Translations under genes and position numbers: made by a program | Assembly (NCBI GenBank): GCA_002368155.1 | Contig: AP018180.1 | Coordinates: 6,876,561 to 6,940,560, forward strand | Source: Nostoc carneum NIES-2107 | GTDB lineage: Bacteria > Cyanobacteriota > Cyanobacteriia > Cyanobacteriales > Nostocaceae | Length of the DNA: 64,000 nt | Direction of reading: 5' to 3' | Notes under the pieces: model-generated | The model's database searches: none | What the model saw: the letters and a program-made list of their open reading frames with translations, nothing else | Told to the model about the DNA's origin: nothing | Shown here: positions 43,021 through 52,067 of the stretch, one piece after another | How positions within the stretch are numbered: the first letter of the stretch is position 1 | How the letters are laid out: every line of letters begins with the position of its first letter

Positions 43021-45027
43021 ATGCAAGGTAATAATCAACAGAGTTTAAAAATCAAAAAAATCCTAGGTCGATTGTATGCACAAGAAAATATAGAAACTGA
43101 TATGAGTGGCGCAATTGCTGGGCAAAGTACCTATGGCAAAGTTTTCTTACTATTTTTAGTAACTTTTATTTGCATTTTATTGAGTATTGTATCAGGATAC
43201 TTAGGCGGAATTACAAGCTTATATATCAGTGTAGACACTCAACTACGTTTAGGGTATTCACTGATGATTTTCGTTTTAGCTATCTGGTTTTTGACTACGA
43301 TTTATCAGGGTGGGAGTAGGTCGATACTATCAGCTATTTTAGCTGTATTCGTAGCTATCACAGGAGCAAGTATATTTGCAAGATTAGGTTTATTAAAACT
43401 ACATGAGCAGTTTTTTTTCACAACTTCAGTATTAATAATAGTAGGGTTAGTAATATGTAACAGTTGCTTTTATTTATTCCGTTTTACTGCTGCCTTGTTT
43501 GATATTTTGCTCCCTAAACATCGCTCGGTATGGATAACTTCTAGGCTGGCAAGTATTTTAATTTATTCCTTGGCTGCGAAAATTGGCTCTGATGTAGCAT
43601 TCTCTGCTGCGAAAAATAATGCGGCTTGGCTGAAGGAAATTTTGCCGAAATTACCAGAGATAGAACAATTAACCCTAAATAAAATTGCTATTTCTAGTGG
43701 AATTTTATTAACTTTAATACTAACTCTCAGTAGCTGGTGGGTTAATTATCACCAAAATGTACCTTGGCGCTATCCTGATTTGCTACGTTCCTGGGTATTA
43801 GCTGTTGGTTCTTGGTGTGGTACTTCTTTCCAAAACTTAGATTTAAGCGGAGTAAATTTTCACAAAGCTAAGTTAGCGAACACTGACTTGCGAGCCAAAA
43901 AACTTTATCGCACTTGTTTCCAAGGTGTCACCGGATTGGAAAGAGCTAGAGTTGATAGCCGCTATATGGATTTAGAAAATCCTCAAGTCCAAAAACTTTT
44001 AACTCACGGATATTCCGAAACAAAGGACTTGCGTGACCTCAATTTGCGAGGAGCTTATTTGCAAAATGCAGATTTACGTCAACTAGATTTTACTGATACC
44101 GATTTGACTGGCGCAGATTTACAAAATGCAGATTTGCGAGGCAGTATTTTGGTGCGAACTCAAGTTATTGGGGTAGATTTTACTGGCGCAAATTTAACGG
44201 GGATTTGTATTCAAGATTGGAGTGTGAATAGCCAAACTAATTTTACGAATGTGGAATGTGAATACATCTATCGCAAATTAAATGACAAAGGCGAGCCAAG
44301 CGATCGCTATCCTTTAGAAGGGCAGAGTTTTGCACCCAGAGAGTTTGAATCCCTGTATCAAGAAGTGGGTAATGTTGTGGAATTAGTTTTTAAAGAAGGT
44401 GTTAACTGGCGCGCTTTTGCCTTTACTTTGCAAAAGCTACAGATAGAAGATGATGGGTTAGGCTTAGAACTCAAGGGTATTGAAAGACGTGGTGATTTGT
44501 GGGTGGTCAAGGTGAAGCATAATGAGAACGCACCCAAAGAAATTGTGGAACAGCGCCTGAATGGTCTTTACCCCGAAATGCTGAATCTGCTGGCGACAAA
44601 AGAACAACAAATTAATAAGCTATTAGGTATTGCCGCAGATCAAGCAGAAGCTTTAAAAGGTTATAGTAAACAGCCTTTTGGTAATCATTTTTTCATTACT
44701 GGTAGTACGATAACTAACCTTGCTGGCTCTGGTCAAATTGATTACGATGAAGCAGCTGATCAAGTTCGCAGCATTGTTGCTCATGGTAGTAATTTAGATG
44801 CAGCCCATGCCAAAGCTCAAAATCTCTTAAATCAACTGCAAGGACAGAGTGTCGCTACTACCTCGGATCAACAAGCAGAACTCATCCAACAAGTTATTCT
44901 CACTGAAGCCAATAAAGATCCTTTTTTCAAGCAGTTTTTGCTGCAACAAGGTCAGCAAATTACTACCACAATGCCAGAAAGTGCGATGAATAAAGCTATG
45001 CAAGCCGCAATCTCTCAACTTAGGTAA
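43021..45027 (+). CDS. Membrane pentapeptide-repeat protein with GSGQI motif
   Basis: A 668-residue protein. The N-terminal half (about residues 35-250) has five to six transmembrane helices. A pentapeptide-repeat block (about 275-420; A(D/N)LxN/xADLR units such as LQNADLRQLDFTD) follows. The soluble C-terminal part has helical segments, and residues 554-578 carry the F-x-I-x2-S-x-I-T-x-L-x-GSGQI-x-Y-x-EA motif shared with the caspase at 38377. A Gln-rich tail ends the protein. It is likely an inner-membrane anchor or receptor in the same system. It is expressed divergently from the protease gene through an 82-bp spacer. Neither end seems truncated. Confidence 0.8.
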   Translation: MQGNNQQSLKIKKILGRLYAQENIETDMSGAIAGQSTYGKVFLLFLVTFICILLSIVSGYLGGITSLYISVDTQLRLGYSLMIFVLAIWFLTTIYQGGSRSILSAILAVFVAITGASIFARLGLLKLHEQFFFTTSVLIIVGLVICNSCFYLFRFTAALFDILLPKHRSVWITSRLASILIYSLAAKIGSDVAFSAAKNNAAWLKEILPKLPEIEQLTLNKIAISSGILLTLILTLSSWWVNYHQNVPWRYPDLLRSWVLAVGSWCGTSFQNLDLSGVNFHKAKLANTDLRAKKLYRTCFQGVTGLERARVDSRYMDLENPQVQKLLTHGYSETKDLRDLNLRGAYLQNADLRQLDFTDTDLTGADLQNADLRGSILVRTQVIGVDFTGANLTGICIQDWSVNSQTNFTNVECEYIYRKLNDKGEPSDRYPLEGQSFAPREFESLYQEVGNVVELVFKEGVNWRAFAFTLQKLQIEDDGLGLELKGIERRGDLWVVKVKHNENAPKEIVEQRLNGLYPEMLNLLATKEQQINKLLGIAADQAEALKGYSKQPFGNHFFITGSTITNLAGSGQIDYDEAADQVRSIVAHGSNLDAAHAKAQNLLNQLQGQSVATTSDQQAELIQQVILTEANKDPFFKQFLLQQGQQITTTMPESAMNKAMQAAISQLR

Positions 45028-45098
45028 TTGAAAAAGTGCGATCGCTAAAAGAAAATTCGGTTGAGAGAGAAACATCAAAGGATAAGCCTAGCTAATAC

Positions 45099-45114
45099 AT
45101 CAACTTTTTTTGAT
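45099..45114. promoter_or_regulatory. ArsR operator (site 1)
   Basis: A perfect ATCAA-N6-TTGAT site (spacer CTTTTT). This is the motif reported for ArsR binding at the Synechocystis arsBHC promoter. Confidence 0.75.
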
Positions 45115-45144
45115 GAATTTTTGTGTATAGTCCTCTACCTGCGA

Positions 45145-45174
45145 TTGACATATCAACTTTTTTTGAAATGATAG
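45145..45174 (+). promoter_or_regulatory. Putative arsB promoter
   Basis: TTGACA at 45145-45150 with a TGATAG-like -10 at 45169-45174 (18-base spacing). The second ArsR site lies between the two hexamers, so ArsR binding would block polymerase. The -10 is weak. Confidence 0.5.
45152..45167. promoter_or_regulatory. ArsR operator (site 2, one mismatch)
   Basis: ATCAA-N6-TTGAA: the last base departs from the consensus. It lies within the putative promoter. Confidence 0.6.
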
Positions 45175-45335
45175 AGACATAGCTTCAATACCACCTGTAT
45201 CGGTAATGCCAATGAACGCAGCACAGCCATAGCGATCGCTTTTGGGATGCGCGCTACCTAATAATCAACTCAAACTCAGCATTTTCAGCTTCATCTCAAA
45301 CACTGAGGTTTTGAGGGAATGCGATCGCCTAACCC

Positions 45336-45351
45336 ATCAATTTTTATTGAT
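45336..45351. promoter_or_regulatory. ArsR operator (site 3)
   Basis: A perfect ATCAA-N6-TTGAT site (spacer TTTTTA), 42 bp before the arsB start. It is on the far side of a HIP1 site from the others. Three sites in 253 bp allow cooperative repression. Confidence 0.7.
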
Positions 45352-45393
45352 GTATACCACTTCTCTAAAATTCGCCCACTAATTCAAATCTCG

Positions 45394-46545
45394 ATGAATA
45401 CAAATCCACAGATAAAAAAAGCACCTGTACAAGCAGGAAGCCAGCTAAGTTTCTTTGAAAAATACCTCACAATTTGGGTATTTTTATGCATTTTTATAGG
45501 CATAGCATTAGGAAGATTATTTCCCAAAGTAGCAGTAATACTGGATGCAATCAGTCTTTATCAAGTATCAATTCCCATTGCAATCTGTCTATTTTTCATG
45601 ATGTATCCCATCATGGTAAAAATTGATTTTAGCCAAGCTGCTAATGCAATTCGCGCTCCTAAACCTGTAATTCTCACATTGGTTGTGAACTGGTTAATTA
45701 AACCATTTACGATGGTAGTATTTGCTCAGTTCTTTATAGGATGGTTATTTCGTCCTTTAATTACAGGTAGCGAATTAATTCATGGTAGTGAAGTAGCATT
45801 AACAAATTCTTATATTGCGGGGACAATTTTATTGGGTATTGCTCCTTGTACAGCAATGGTATTGCTGTGGGGGTATCTTTCCTATGGTAATCAAGGTCAC
45901 ACCTTGGTGATGGTAGCAGTTAATTCTCTAACAATGTTGTTTTTATATGCACCTTTAGGCAGGTGGTTATTAGCAGCAAATGATTTAACAGTTCCGTGGC
46001 AAACAATAGTTTTATCGGTGTTAATTTATGTCGGCTTGCCATTAATAGCAGGAATGTATAGCCGTTACTGGATTTTGAAACATAAAGGTAGAGATTGGTT
46101 TGAGAGAAAATTTTTAAAATATCTTAGTCCAATTGCCATTACAGCATTGTTAATTACTTTGATTTTGCTATTTGCATTTAAAGGAGAATTAATAGTTAGC
46201 AATCCCTTACACATCTTGTTAATTGCTGTGCCGCTATTTATCCAAACTAATTTCATTTTCTTCATTAGTTATGTCATAGCTTTAAAGCTAAATTTAGCTT
46301 ATGAAGATGCAGCACCCGCAGCATTAATAGGAGCCAGTAATCACTTTGAAGTTGCGATCGCAACAGCTGTAATGCTGTTTGGTTTAAATTCTGGTGCAGC
46401 ACTTGCAACAGTAGTAGGCGTTTTAATCGAAGTCCCAGTTATGTTGATGCTAGTGGAATTTTGCAAACGAACAGCAGCTTGGTTTCCACGAGAACCAGAA
46501 AAAGCAACATTGCGAGATCCCCGTTGTACTAGTTCTTTCCATTAA
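45394..46545 (+). CDS. arsB: ACR3-family arsenite efflux permease
   Basis: A 383-residue membrane protein with ten hydrophobic segments. It belongs to the ACR3 class, not the ArsB of E. coli. Family hallmarks are [11 protein letters not shown], the Cys of [15 protein letters not shown] that coordinates As(III), and [18 protein letters not shown]. It exports arsenite, using the proton gradient. ATG 45394 is chosen over a 25-codon longer frame, which would run into operator site 3. The genes arsI and arsC follow at spacings of 11 and 88 bp, so all three are one operon. Cyanobacterial annotations call it arsB or acr3. Confidence 0.92.
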   Translation: MNTNPQIKKAPVQAGSQLSFFEKYLTIWVFLCIFIGIALGRLFPKVAVILDAISLYQVSIPIAICLFFMMYPIMVKIDFSQAANAIRAPKPVILTLVVNWLIKPFTMVVFAQFFIGWLFRPLITGSELIHGSEVALTNSYIAGTILLGIAPCTAMVLLWGYLSYGNQGHTLVMVAVNSLTMLFLYAPLGRWLLAANDLTVPWQTIVLSVLIYVGLPLIAGMYSRYWILKHKGRDWFERKFLKYLSPIAITALLITLILLFAFKGELIVSNPLHILLIAVPLFIQTNFIFFISYVIALKLNLAYEDAAPAALIGASNHFEVAIATAVMLFGLNSGAALATVVGVLIEVPVMLMLVEFCKRTAAWFPREPEKATLRDPRCTSSFH

Positions 46546-46556
46546 GGAGTAAATTT

Positions 46557-47012
46557 ATGTCAGTTCTCAAAACTCACGTGGCTTTGAACGTTACTAATAT
46601 TGAAAAATCAGTAGAATTTTACCGAGCGATGTTTAGTGTAGAACCCGTGAAATATAAAGCTGACTACGCTAAATTCGATATTTCCAACCCAGCCTTAAAC
46701 CTGACATTGAACCTAACTGATAGTGTGCAATCAGGCGGTGCATTATCTCATTTAGGTGTGCAGGTAGAAACTACACAAGCAGTAGAAGCTGCAATCCAAC
46801 GATTTAAGGAAGCTGGACTAGCATTGTTTACCGAAGAGGATACTAACTGCTGCTATGCTTTGCAAGATAAGGTATGGGTAACCGATCCCGATGGTAATCG
46901 CTGGGAAGTATTTGTAGTCAAGGTAGCAGATACAGCACCAGAGGAGAATCTTAAAGCTAATACCAATTCTTCAGAAGTAGCACCAAGTATGCAAAAGCCT
47001 TGTTGCGCTTAA
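46557..47012 (+). CDS. arsI: ArsI-type organoarsenical C-As lyase
   Basis: A 151-residue vicinal-oxygen-chelate (VOC) dioxygenase. The metal ligands H7 (KTHVAL), H65 (LSHLG) and E117 (RWEVF) and the arsenic-binding pair C98-C99 (DTNCCYALQDKVWVTDPDGN) all match ArsI, which cleaves the carbon-arsenic bond of trivalent methylarsenite to release arsenite. A second cysteine pair lies at the very C-terminus (KPCCA). AAGGAG lies 7 bases before the ATG. It follows arsB closely, so released arsenite can be pumped out. Fe(II)-dependent; cytoplasmic. Confidence 0.9.
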   Translation: MSVLKTHVALNVTNIEKSVEFYRAMFSVEPVKYKADYAKFDISNPALNLTLNLTDSVQSGGALSHLGVQVETTQAVEAAIQRFKEAGLALFTEEDTNCCYALQDKVWVTDPDGNRWEVFVVKVADTAPEENLKANTNSSEVAPSMQKPCCA

Positions 47013-47100
47013 AAAAGCGATCGCTATGCATAGATATAAAGTTTAGAGCAGCGATTTTTGCTGCTCTACCTTTTGTTAACAAAGAATAAGCAAAAATATC

Positions 47101-47505
47101 ATGAAACGCGTAATGTTTGTTTGCAAAAAGAATTCCCGGCGTTCCCAAATGGCAGAGGGTTTTGCACGTACTTTCGGAGAGGGAAAAATTCTTGTCTCTA
47201 GTTCTGGTTTAGCTGCAAGTGAGGTAGATCCCGTGACTATAGAAGTGATGTCAGAAATTGGAATTGATATCAGCCATCAAACTTCTCAAGCTTTAAGCGA
47301 CTTTAACCCCCAAGATTATGATGCTGTAATTTCTTTATGTGGTTGTGGGGTAAACTTACCGCAAGAGTGGGTATTACGCGAAGTCTTTGAAGATTGGCAG
47401 CTTGACGATCCCGAAGGCGAATCAATTGCTACCTTTCGCCGCGTTCGCGATGAAGTCAAGCAAAGAGTTGTGAATTTAATTGAGACTCTTTGTGCAACAG
47501 TTTGA
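47101..47505 (+). CDS. arsC: Arsenate reductase, LMW phosphatase type
   Basis: A 134-residue enzyme of the low-molecular-weight tyrosine phosphatase fold. The catalytic loop is CKKNSRRSQ (Cys8, CX5R), with Cys80 and Cys82 in LCGCGVNLP. It matches the Synechocystis-type arsenate reductase that uses glutathione and glutaredoxin. It converts As(V) to As(III), the substrate of ArsB upstream. The C-terminal region DWQLDDPEGESIATFRRVRDEV holds the general acid Asp. It is the third gene of the operon. A MITE-like repeat follows 26 bp after the stop. Confidence 0.9.
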   Translation: MKRVMFVCKKNSRRSQMAEGFARTFGEGKILVSSSGLAASEVDPVTIEVMSEIGIDISHQTSQALSDFNPQDYDAVISLCGCGVNLPQEWVLREVFEDWQLDDPEGESIATFRRVRDEVKQRVVNLIETLCATV

Positions 47506-47530
47506 ATCTATGGAGTTAATCTAAAATCGA

Positions 47531-47630
47531 ATACCAAATCAAATAATGTTTGCGACACATCAATATATTCTAGAGGGCAAGGCAGTGCCTTGCCCCTACC
47601 ATCTGGCGCATTTTATTGTCAAACTAGTAT
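47531..47630. repeat. MITE-like repeat, complete short copy
   Basis: A 100-bp copy: left end ATACCAAATC, right end GACTAGTAT-like, with the inner stem GGGCAAGGCA / TGCCTTGCCC almost without loop. It is the same family as 12690, 15236 and 17259. Confidence 0.8.
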
Positions 47631-47700
47631 AAAACCTAAAATCCAAAATTGTATGACCAGCTTGTTAAAATTAGGCGACACCTAATAAAGAAAATAGGCA

Positions 47701-47928
47701 ATGCAAAAAAAAGTTAAAGTAAAACCTAATTCCAAACAGCAAAAAATTGAAGAACAAGCTGATGGTAGTTTGAATGTACATTTAAAATCTCCACCAGTAG
47801 ATGGAAAAGCTAATGAAGAGTTAATTAAATTACTAGCTGAAAAATTTAATGTACCAAAATCTTATATTAGGATTAAATCTGGTGCTACTTCTCGGCAAAA
47901 GTTGGTAGAAATTGACACTGAAACTTAG
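47701..47928 (+). CDS. DUF167 (YggU/UPF0235) family protein
   Basis: A 75-residue protein with the family pattern [12 protein letters not shown], then [22 protein letters not shown], then [14 protein letters not shown]. The family has a small alpha/beta fold and is widely conserved. Its function is unknown, though several members are found near RNA or membrane proteins. It is separate from the arsC gene by 195 bp including a MITE-like copy. Confidence 0.88.
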   Translation: MQKKVKVKPNSKQQKIEEQADGSLNVHLKSPPVDGKANEELIKLLAEKFNVPKSYIRIKSGATSRQKLVEIDTET

Positions 47929-48011
47929 TATTTCAATCCATGCATGACAGTCTCAATGGATTTTTGACTCAGCAATCACAACTAGGAACTCAGCACTTTC
48001 AAATCAGTGGT

Positions 48012-48052
48012 CAGTTAACAGTGATTAATTGAAAGTTAACCTCTGTTAACTG
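48012..48052. terminator. Hairpin between convergent genes
   Basis: Ten-base arms CAGTTAACAG / CTGTTAACTG with a 21-nt loop between the convergent YggU-type and GST genes. It may end both transcripts; there is no T-run. Confidence 0.4.
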
Positions 48053-48076
48053 ATAACTGGTAAAAAAATCATACTG

Positions 48077-48688
48077 TCATTCTTGGTGAATGGTTATATA
48101 CCCAGGTTGAGATTTAACACGTTCTATCCAAGCTTGGATAGCAGGAAATTGTGTTAAATCAAAACCACCTTCATCAGCTACATGGGTGTAAGCAAACAAA
48201 GCAATATCAGCAATAGTATAGCGATCGCCCACAAAAAAGCTGCGATCGCTTAAATGATTTTCCATCACTTTCAAGGCAGCGTAACCCTTATCAAGCCTAG
48301 ATTTCATCGTTTCTTGGTGTTTTTCAGGCTTGCCTAAAATAGAGATTAAAAATCTTGATGTGGCGATAAAAGGTTCATGGCTATTTTGTTCAAAAAATAA
48401 CCATTGCAGTACCTGAGCGCGCAGAAACCTATCATAAGGTAGAAATTCTGTGCCTTCACTTAAATACAGCAAGATAGCATTTGATTCTGCTAAATATTTC
48501 CCTGGTTCAATCTCCAAAAGGGGAATTTTACCGTTAGGATTTTTACTCAAAAATTCGGGTGTTCGAGTCTCGCCTTTAGTGATGTTGAGTTCAATTCTCT
48601 CAAATGGCATACCGATTTGCGTCAAGAGAAGACGAATCTTATAGCCATTACCTGAAGGTAAAAAATCGTACAGCCGCAATGTTTCCAT
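48077..48688 (-). CDS. Glutathione S-transferase
   Basis: A 203-residue two-domain GST. The thioredoxin-like N-domain (about 1-78) starts METLRLYDFLPSGNGYKIRLLL, where the Ser in SGNGYK is the likely catalytic residue. It contains NPNGKIPLLEI and AESNAILLYL, which bind the glutathione backbone. The all-helical C-domain has the FVGDRYTIADIALFAYTHVADEGG block. The length and motifs are standard. It conjugates or reduces substrates with glutathione; the specific substrate is unknown. Cytoplasmic. It is convergent with the YggU-type gene. Confidence 0.9.
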   Translation of the reverse strand: METLRLYDFLPSGNGYKIRLLLTQIGMPFERIELNITKGETRTPEFLSKNPNGKIPLLEIEPGKYLAESNAILLYLSEGTEFLPYDRFLRAQVLQWLFFEQNSHEPFIATSRFLISILGKPEKHQETMKSRLDKGYAALKVMENHLSDRSFFVGDRYTIADIALFAYTHVADEGGFDLTQFPAIQAWIERVKSQPGYITIHQE

Positions 48689-48891
48689 GCCAAAAATATA
48701 ATAGGGAATATGAGCGAAAGAAGGGGGGGTTTAAAATACAATATCTTACCAAATGATTTTCAAAAAACCGGATATTTTTTTATTTATATTCAGCATCAGA
48801 GTGAAAATAGAATTATCTGAAGAAATAAAAAAATATCGATGATTGATCGGATTTATACGTCTAATTTTAATCTGCGATCGCAAATAAAACT

Positions 48892-49575
48892 ATGTGTGGA
48901 AGATTTACTTTAAAGCAAACAGCCGCAGCATTAGCGCAAGCTTTTGATTTGGAAACAGTGCCCGATTTAGCAGCGCAATATAACATTGCACCTACGCAAA
49001 TGATAGCAACGGTACTACATAAACCCGAAAGCGATCGGCGCGAATTTCAGCAGTTACGTTGGGGGTTAATCCCCTCATGGTCAAAAGATCCCAGCATAGG
49101 GGCCAAACTCATCAATGCTAGGGCAGAAACTGTTGCCGAAAAACCCTCTTTTCGTTCAGCGTTTAAGCGTCGGCGCTGTTTAGTGCTGGCGGATGGCTTC
49201 TTTGAATGGCAAAAAAAACAAAACAAAAAACAGCCATTTTATTTTCGTCTTCAAAATGAAAAACCCTTTGCTTTTGCTGGATTGTGGGAGAAATGGCAAT
49301 CGGCTTCAGGAGAAGAAATAGACTCTTGTACCATTTTGACCACAGCAGCGAACGAATTACTCGAACCCATCCACGATCGGATGCCCGTGATTCTGGCTCC
49401 TGAAGATTACAATCAGTGGTTAGATCCCCAACTGGAAAGCCCTGAAGTACTAGAACCGCTATTACGTCCTTATCCAGCCGCGTCAATGACTAGCTACCCA
49501 GTTAGCACCTTAGTCAATAAACCTCAGCACAACAGTCCAGACTGTGTTGTGCCAATCAACGACAACAATACCTGA
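48892..49575 (+). CDS. SRAP (HMCES/YedK) family protein
   Basis: A 227-residue protein that shields abasic sites in single-stranded DNA by forming a covalent thiazolidine link. The catalytic Cys2 (MCGRFTL) becomes the N-terminus after Met removal. The other active-site residues are in INARAETVAEKPSF (Asn and Glu) and IHDRMPVIL (His). RWGLIPSW and CLVLADGFFEWQ are also conserved. The start is fixed by the required Cys2. Cytoplasmic. A HIP1-like GCGATCGC lies just before the ATG. Confidence 0.93.
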   Translation: MCGRFTLKQTAAALAQAFDLETVPDLAAQYNIAPTQMIATVLHKPESDRREFQQLRWGLIPSWSKDPSIGAKLINARAETVAEKPSFRSAFKRRRCLVLADGFFEWQKKQNKKQPFYFRLQNEKPFAFAGLWEKWQSASGEEIDSCTILTTAANELLEPIHDRMPVILAPEDYNQWLDPQLESPEVLEPLLRPYPAASMTSYPVSTLVNKPQHNSPDCVVPINDNNT

Positions 49576-49794
49576 CAAATTTAGTTAAATTAGTTATTAA
49601 CTATACGGATGGCAAAATTACCACGTGGATATAATTCGCGGCTCCCCCCTTTCATATGGTTGGCTTTAGAGGGAAAATAAGGGTGTTCGCCTATGCCCAC
49701 AAGACGTAGAGAATTATTATCGCGTCTCAACAACGGCTAAACAAACTCTCCGGGCATTGTTCACGCCAATAGCTGCAATCTCACAGAGGCAAAT

Positions 49795-50316
49795 ATGCCA
49801 AGAACCCAGAAAAACGATAACTTTATTGACAAATCCTTTACAGTCATGGCAGATATCATTCTCAAGATACTGCCAACTAACAAAAAAGCTAAAGAAGCGT
49901 TTGTTTATTATCGAGATGGCATGTCGGCCCAAGCAGAAGGCGAATATGCTGAAGCCTTAGAATACTATGAAGAAGCACTCACATTAGAGGAAGATGCCAG
50001 CGATCGCGGCTATATCCTCTACAATATGGGCTTAATCTATGCCAGCAACGGCGACCATGACAAAGCTTTAGAATTGTACCATCAGGCAATTGAGTTAAAC
50101 CCACGTCTACCCCAAGCCTTAAACAACATCGCCGTAATTTATCATTACCAAGGCGAAAAAGCCAAAGAAGCTGGGGATAATGATGGTGGTGAAGCTTTGT
50201 TTGACCAAGCCGCAGACTATTGGATTCGCGCCATTCGTATGGCTCCCAATAACTATATTGAAGCTCAGAACTGGCTGAAAACCACTGGGCGATCGCAAAT
50301 TGACGTATTCTTTTAG
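49795..50316 (+). CDS. ycf3: Photosystem I assembly protein Ycf3
   Basis: A 173-residue thylakoid-associated chaperone for photosystem I assembly, essential for PSI accumulation in plants and important in cyanobacteria. It starts [21 protein letters not shown], the invariant Ycf3 opening. Three TPR motifs follow ([60 protein letters not shown]), each helix-turn-helix. The C-terminal [21 protein letters not shown] is also conserved. The length agrees with the family (about 170). Confidence 0.95.
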   Translation: MPRTQKNDNFIDKSFTVMADIILKILPTNKKAKEAFVYYRDGMSAQAEGEYAEALEYYEEALTLEEDASDRGYILYNMGLIYASNGDHDKALELYHQAIELNPRLPQALNNIAVIYHYQGEKAKEAGDNDGGEALFDQAADYWIRAIRMAPNNYIEAQNWLKTTGRSQIDVFF

Positions 50317-50394
50317 CCCAGAGTCAAGAGTCAATAGTGTTGACTTTTGACTCTTGACTTTTGACCCTTTAAACCTTTGACCTTTGACACAATA

Positions 50395-50685
50395 ATGATT
50401 GATCGTGAATTAGTCCATAAAGTAGCCCTACTTGCTCGTTTAGAATTAACCTCCCAAGAGGAGGAGCAATTCACCACCCAGCTAGGCAGTATTCTAGATT
50501 ACATAGAGCAGTTAAGTGAACTCGATGTCAGTAATGTACCCCCAACAACCAGGGCTATTGATGTCAGCAATGTGACAAGAGAGGATGAATTACAACCCTA
50601 TCCTGACCGAGAAGCCATCCTCAGCTGTGCGCCAGAACAAGAAGGAGAATTTTTTAAAGTACCAAAAATTCTTAATGCTGATTAG
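50395..50685 (+). CDS. gatC: Aspartyl/glutamyl-tRNA amidotransferase subunit C
   Basis: A 96-residue GatC, the small subunit of the GatCAB complex that amidates Glu-tRNA(Gln) and Asp-tRNA(Asn). It begins [19 protein letters not shown] and has [29 protein letters not shown] and [32 protein letters not shown], all standard. The ATG at 50395 is used; an upstream start six codons earlier is not needed. TTTGACC/CTTTTGA-type heptads lie immediately upstream. GatA and GatB are not in this window. Confidence 0.93.
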   Translation: MIDRELVHKVALLARLELTSQEEEQFTTQLGSILDYIEQLSELDVSNVPPTTRAIDVSNVTREDELQPYPDREAILSCAPEQEGEFFKVPKILNAD

Positions 50686-50762
50686 TTATTAGTCATTAGT
50701 CATTAGTCATTTGCTAATGACTGGTACTCAATTAAAATATTTGATTTTTAAAGTTCGCGTAG

Positions 50763-50789
50763 GATGCGTTAGCGATAGCGTAACGCATC
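50763..50789. repeat. Palindromic repeat GATGCGTTA
   Basis: Nine-base arms GATGCGTTA / TAACGCATC around GCGATAGCG, a GC-rich palindrome of the dispersed type. It sits in a 334-base gap (50686-51019) that otherwise holds TTAGTCA heptads (about 50690-50710) and AT-rich sequence; no gene is seen. Confidence 0.75.
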
Positions 50790-51019
50790 AGTGCCAAAGC
50801 TGAAATTTTTCAGAAATCAAACCGGATTCCTATAATTAGAAAAAGTCTTTAATAAGCCTAAAACAGCGCATTCAAGTTGTACATTAGGTCGCGTAATAGA
50901 ATTTTGCTTCAAAACCCTTACTTTCATTTAACTTTTATTTAATAAATAAGTTTTAATTTTATTTGAGATTTCTGCAAAAGCCTGAATCGAAAATCCAAAA
51001 TTGTTATCAGGAGATGCTT

Positions 51020-51988
51020 ATGGGTTTGGGAATCCTCAAAGATGGTAAATGGGTGTCGGAACGGGATCAGGAAGATTCCCAAGGGAAATTTATCCGCCCA
51101 TCAACCACTTTTCGCAATAAAATTACAGCAGACGGTTCTAGTGGATTTAAAGCTGAACCAGGGCGATATCATTTATATATTTCTTGGGCTTGTCCTTGGG
51201 CTTGTCGCACTGCAATTCTCCGTCAGTTAAAAGGATTGACAGATGTAATTGGTTTATCGGTAGTTGCTGCAGAAATTGCTCAAAATAGCTGGGAATTTAA
51301 TGATGAAGCAGGCGCGATTCCCGATACAGTGAATAACGCTAACTATCTATGGCAAATTTATCTTAAAGCCGACCCCAACTACAGCGGTAGGGTAACAGTC
51401 CCAGTTTTATGGGATATCAAAGAAAAGACCATCGTTAATAATGAATCTCGCGAAATCATTCGGATGTTTGATACAGAATTCAATGATTTTGCCAAAGCTG
51501 ATGTTGACTTTTATCCTCAAGATTTACAAAAGATAATTGACGAAACCATTGATAAAATTTATCAACCCATAAATAATGGTGTTTACCGGGCGGGATTTGC
51601 CACTACTCAATCAGCTTATGATGAGGCGGTAACAGAATTATTTGCTGCACTCGATTACTGGGAACAAGTATTAGATAAACAACGCTATCTCTGCGGTGAT
51701 AGAATTACCGAAGCTGACTGGTGTATGTTTACTACCCTATTTCGCTTTGATGCTGTTTATTATGTGCATTTCAAATGCAACGTACGGCGAATTGTGGAAT
51801 ATCCTAATCTGTGGAATTACCTCAAAGAACTCTACCAAGTACCGGGAGTTAAAGAAACTTGTAATCTAGATCATATCAAACGGCATTATTATCGGAGTCA
51901 TCCCAAGGTTAACCCGACGCGCATTGTACCGAAAGGGCCGTTGATTGATTTTGATACACCACATAACCGCGATCGCATCTCTGTATGA
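51020..51988 (+). CDS. Glutathionyl-hydroquinone reductase family protein
   Basis: A 322-residue Xi-class glutathione transferase (YqjG/ECM4 group). The catalytic loop YISWACPWACRTAI contains the reactive cysteine (CPWA). NNESREIIRMFDTEFND binds glutathione and CGDRITEADWCMFTTLFRFD is the C-domain block. It probably reduces glutathionyl-quinones. ATG 51020 is chosen because AGGAG at 51009-51013 is 6 bases upstream; the frame is open further. Cytoplasmic. No co-transcribed partner. Confidence 0.9.
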   Translation: MGLGILKDGKWVSERDQEDSQGKFIRPSTTFRNKITADGSSGFKAEPGRYHLYISWACPWACRTAILRQLKGLTDVIGLSVVAAEIAQNSWEFNDEAGAIPDTVNNANYLWQIYLKADPNYSGRVTVPVLWDIKEKTIVNNESREIIRMFDTEFNDFAKADVDFYPQDLQKIIDETIDKIYQPINNGVYRAGFATTQSAYDEAVTELFAALDYWEQVLDKQRYLCGDRITEADWCMFTTLFRFDAVYYVHFKCNVRRIVEYPNLWNYLKELYQVPGVKETCNLDHIKRHYYRSHPKVNPTRIVPKGPLIDFDTPHNRDRISV

Positions 51989-52024
51989 TCTGCTTGTTGC
52001 TGAGGGCGATCGCTCTAAAAATTC

Positions 52025-52042
52025 AGCCCGCCTTTGCGGGCT
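52025..52042. terminator. Bidirectional terminator
   Basis: A strong stem AGCCCGC-CTTT-GCGGGCT between convergent genes. On the minus strand it is followed by an AATTTTT stretch, which suits termination of the lipoprotein gene. Confidence 0.7.
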
Positions 52043-52067
52043 AAATTATTAAATTATTTAACAACTG

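Noticed and set aside
43021-45027. Pentapeptide protein as a fluoroquinolone-resistance (Qnr) type protein
   Set aside because: It has a multi-helix membrane half and only a short repeat block, unlike Qnr proteins.
45319-45393. Longer N-terminus for the ACR3 protein
   Set aside because: It would make the ArsR operator part of the coding sequence and adds 25 untypical residues; ATG 45394 matches the family start.
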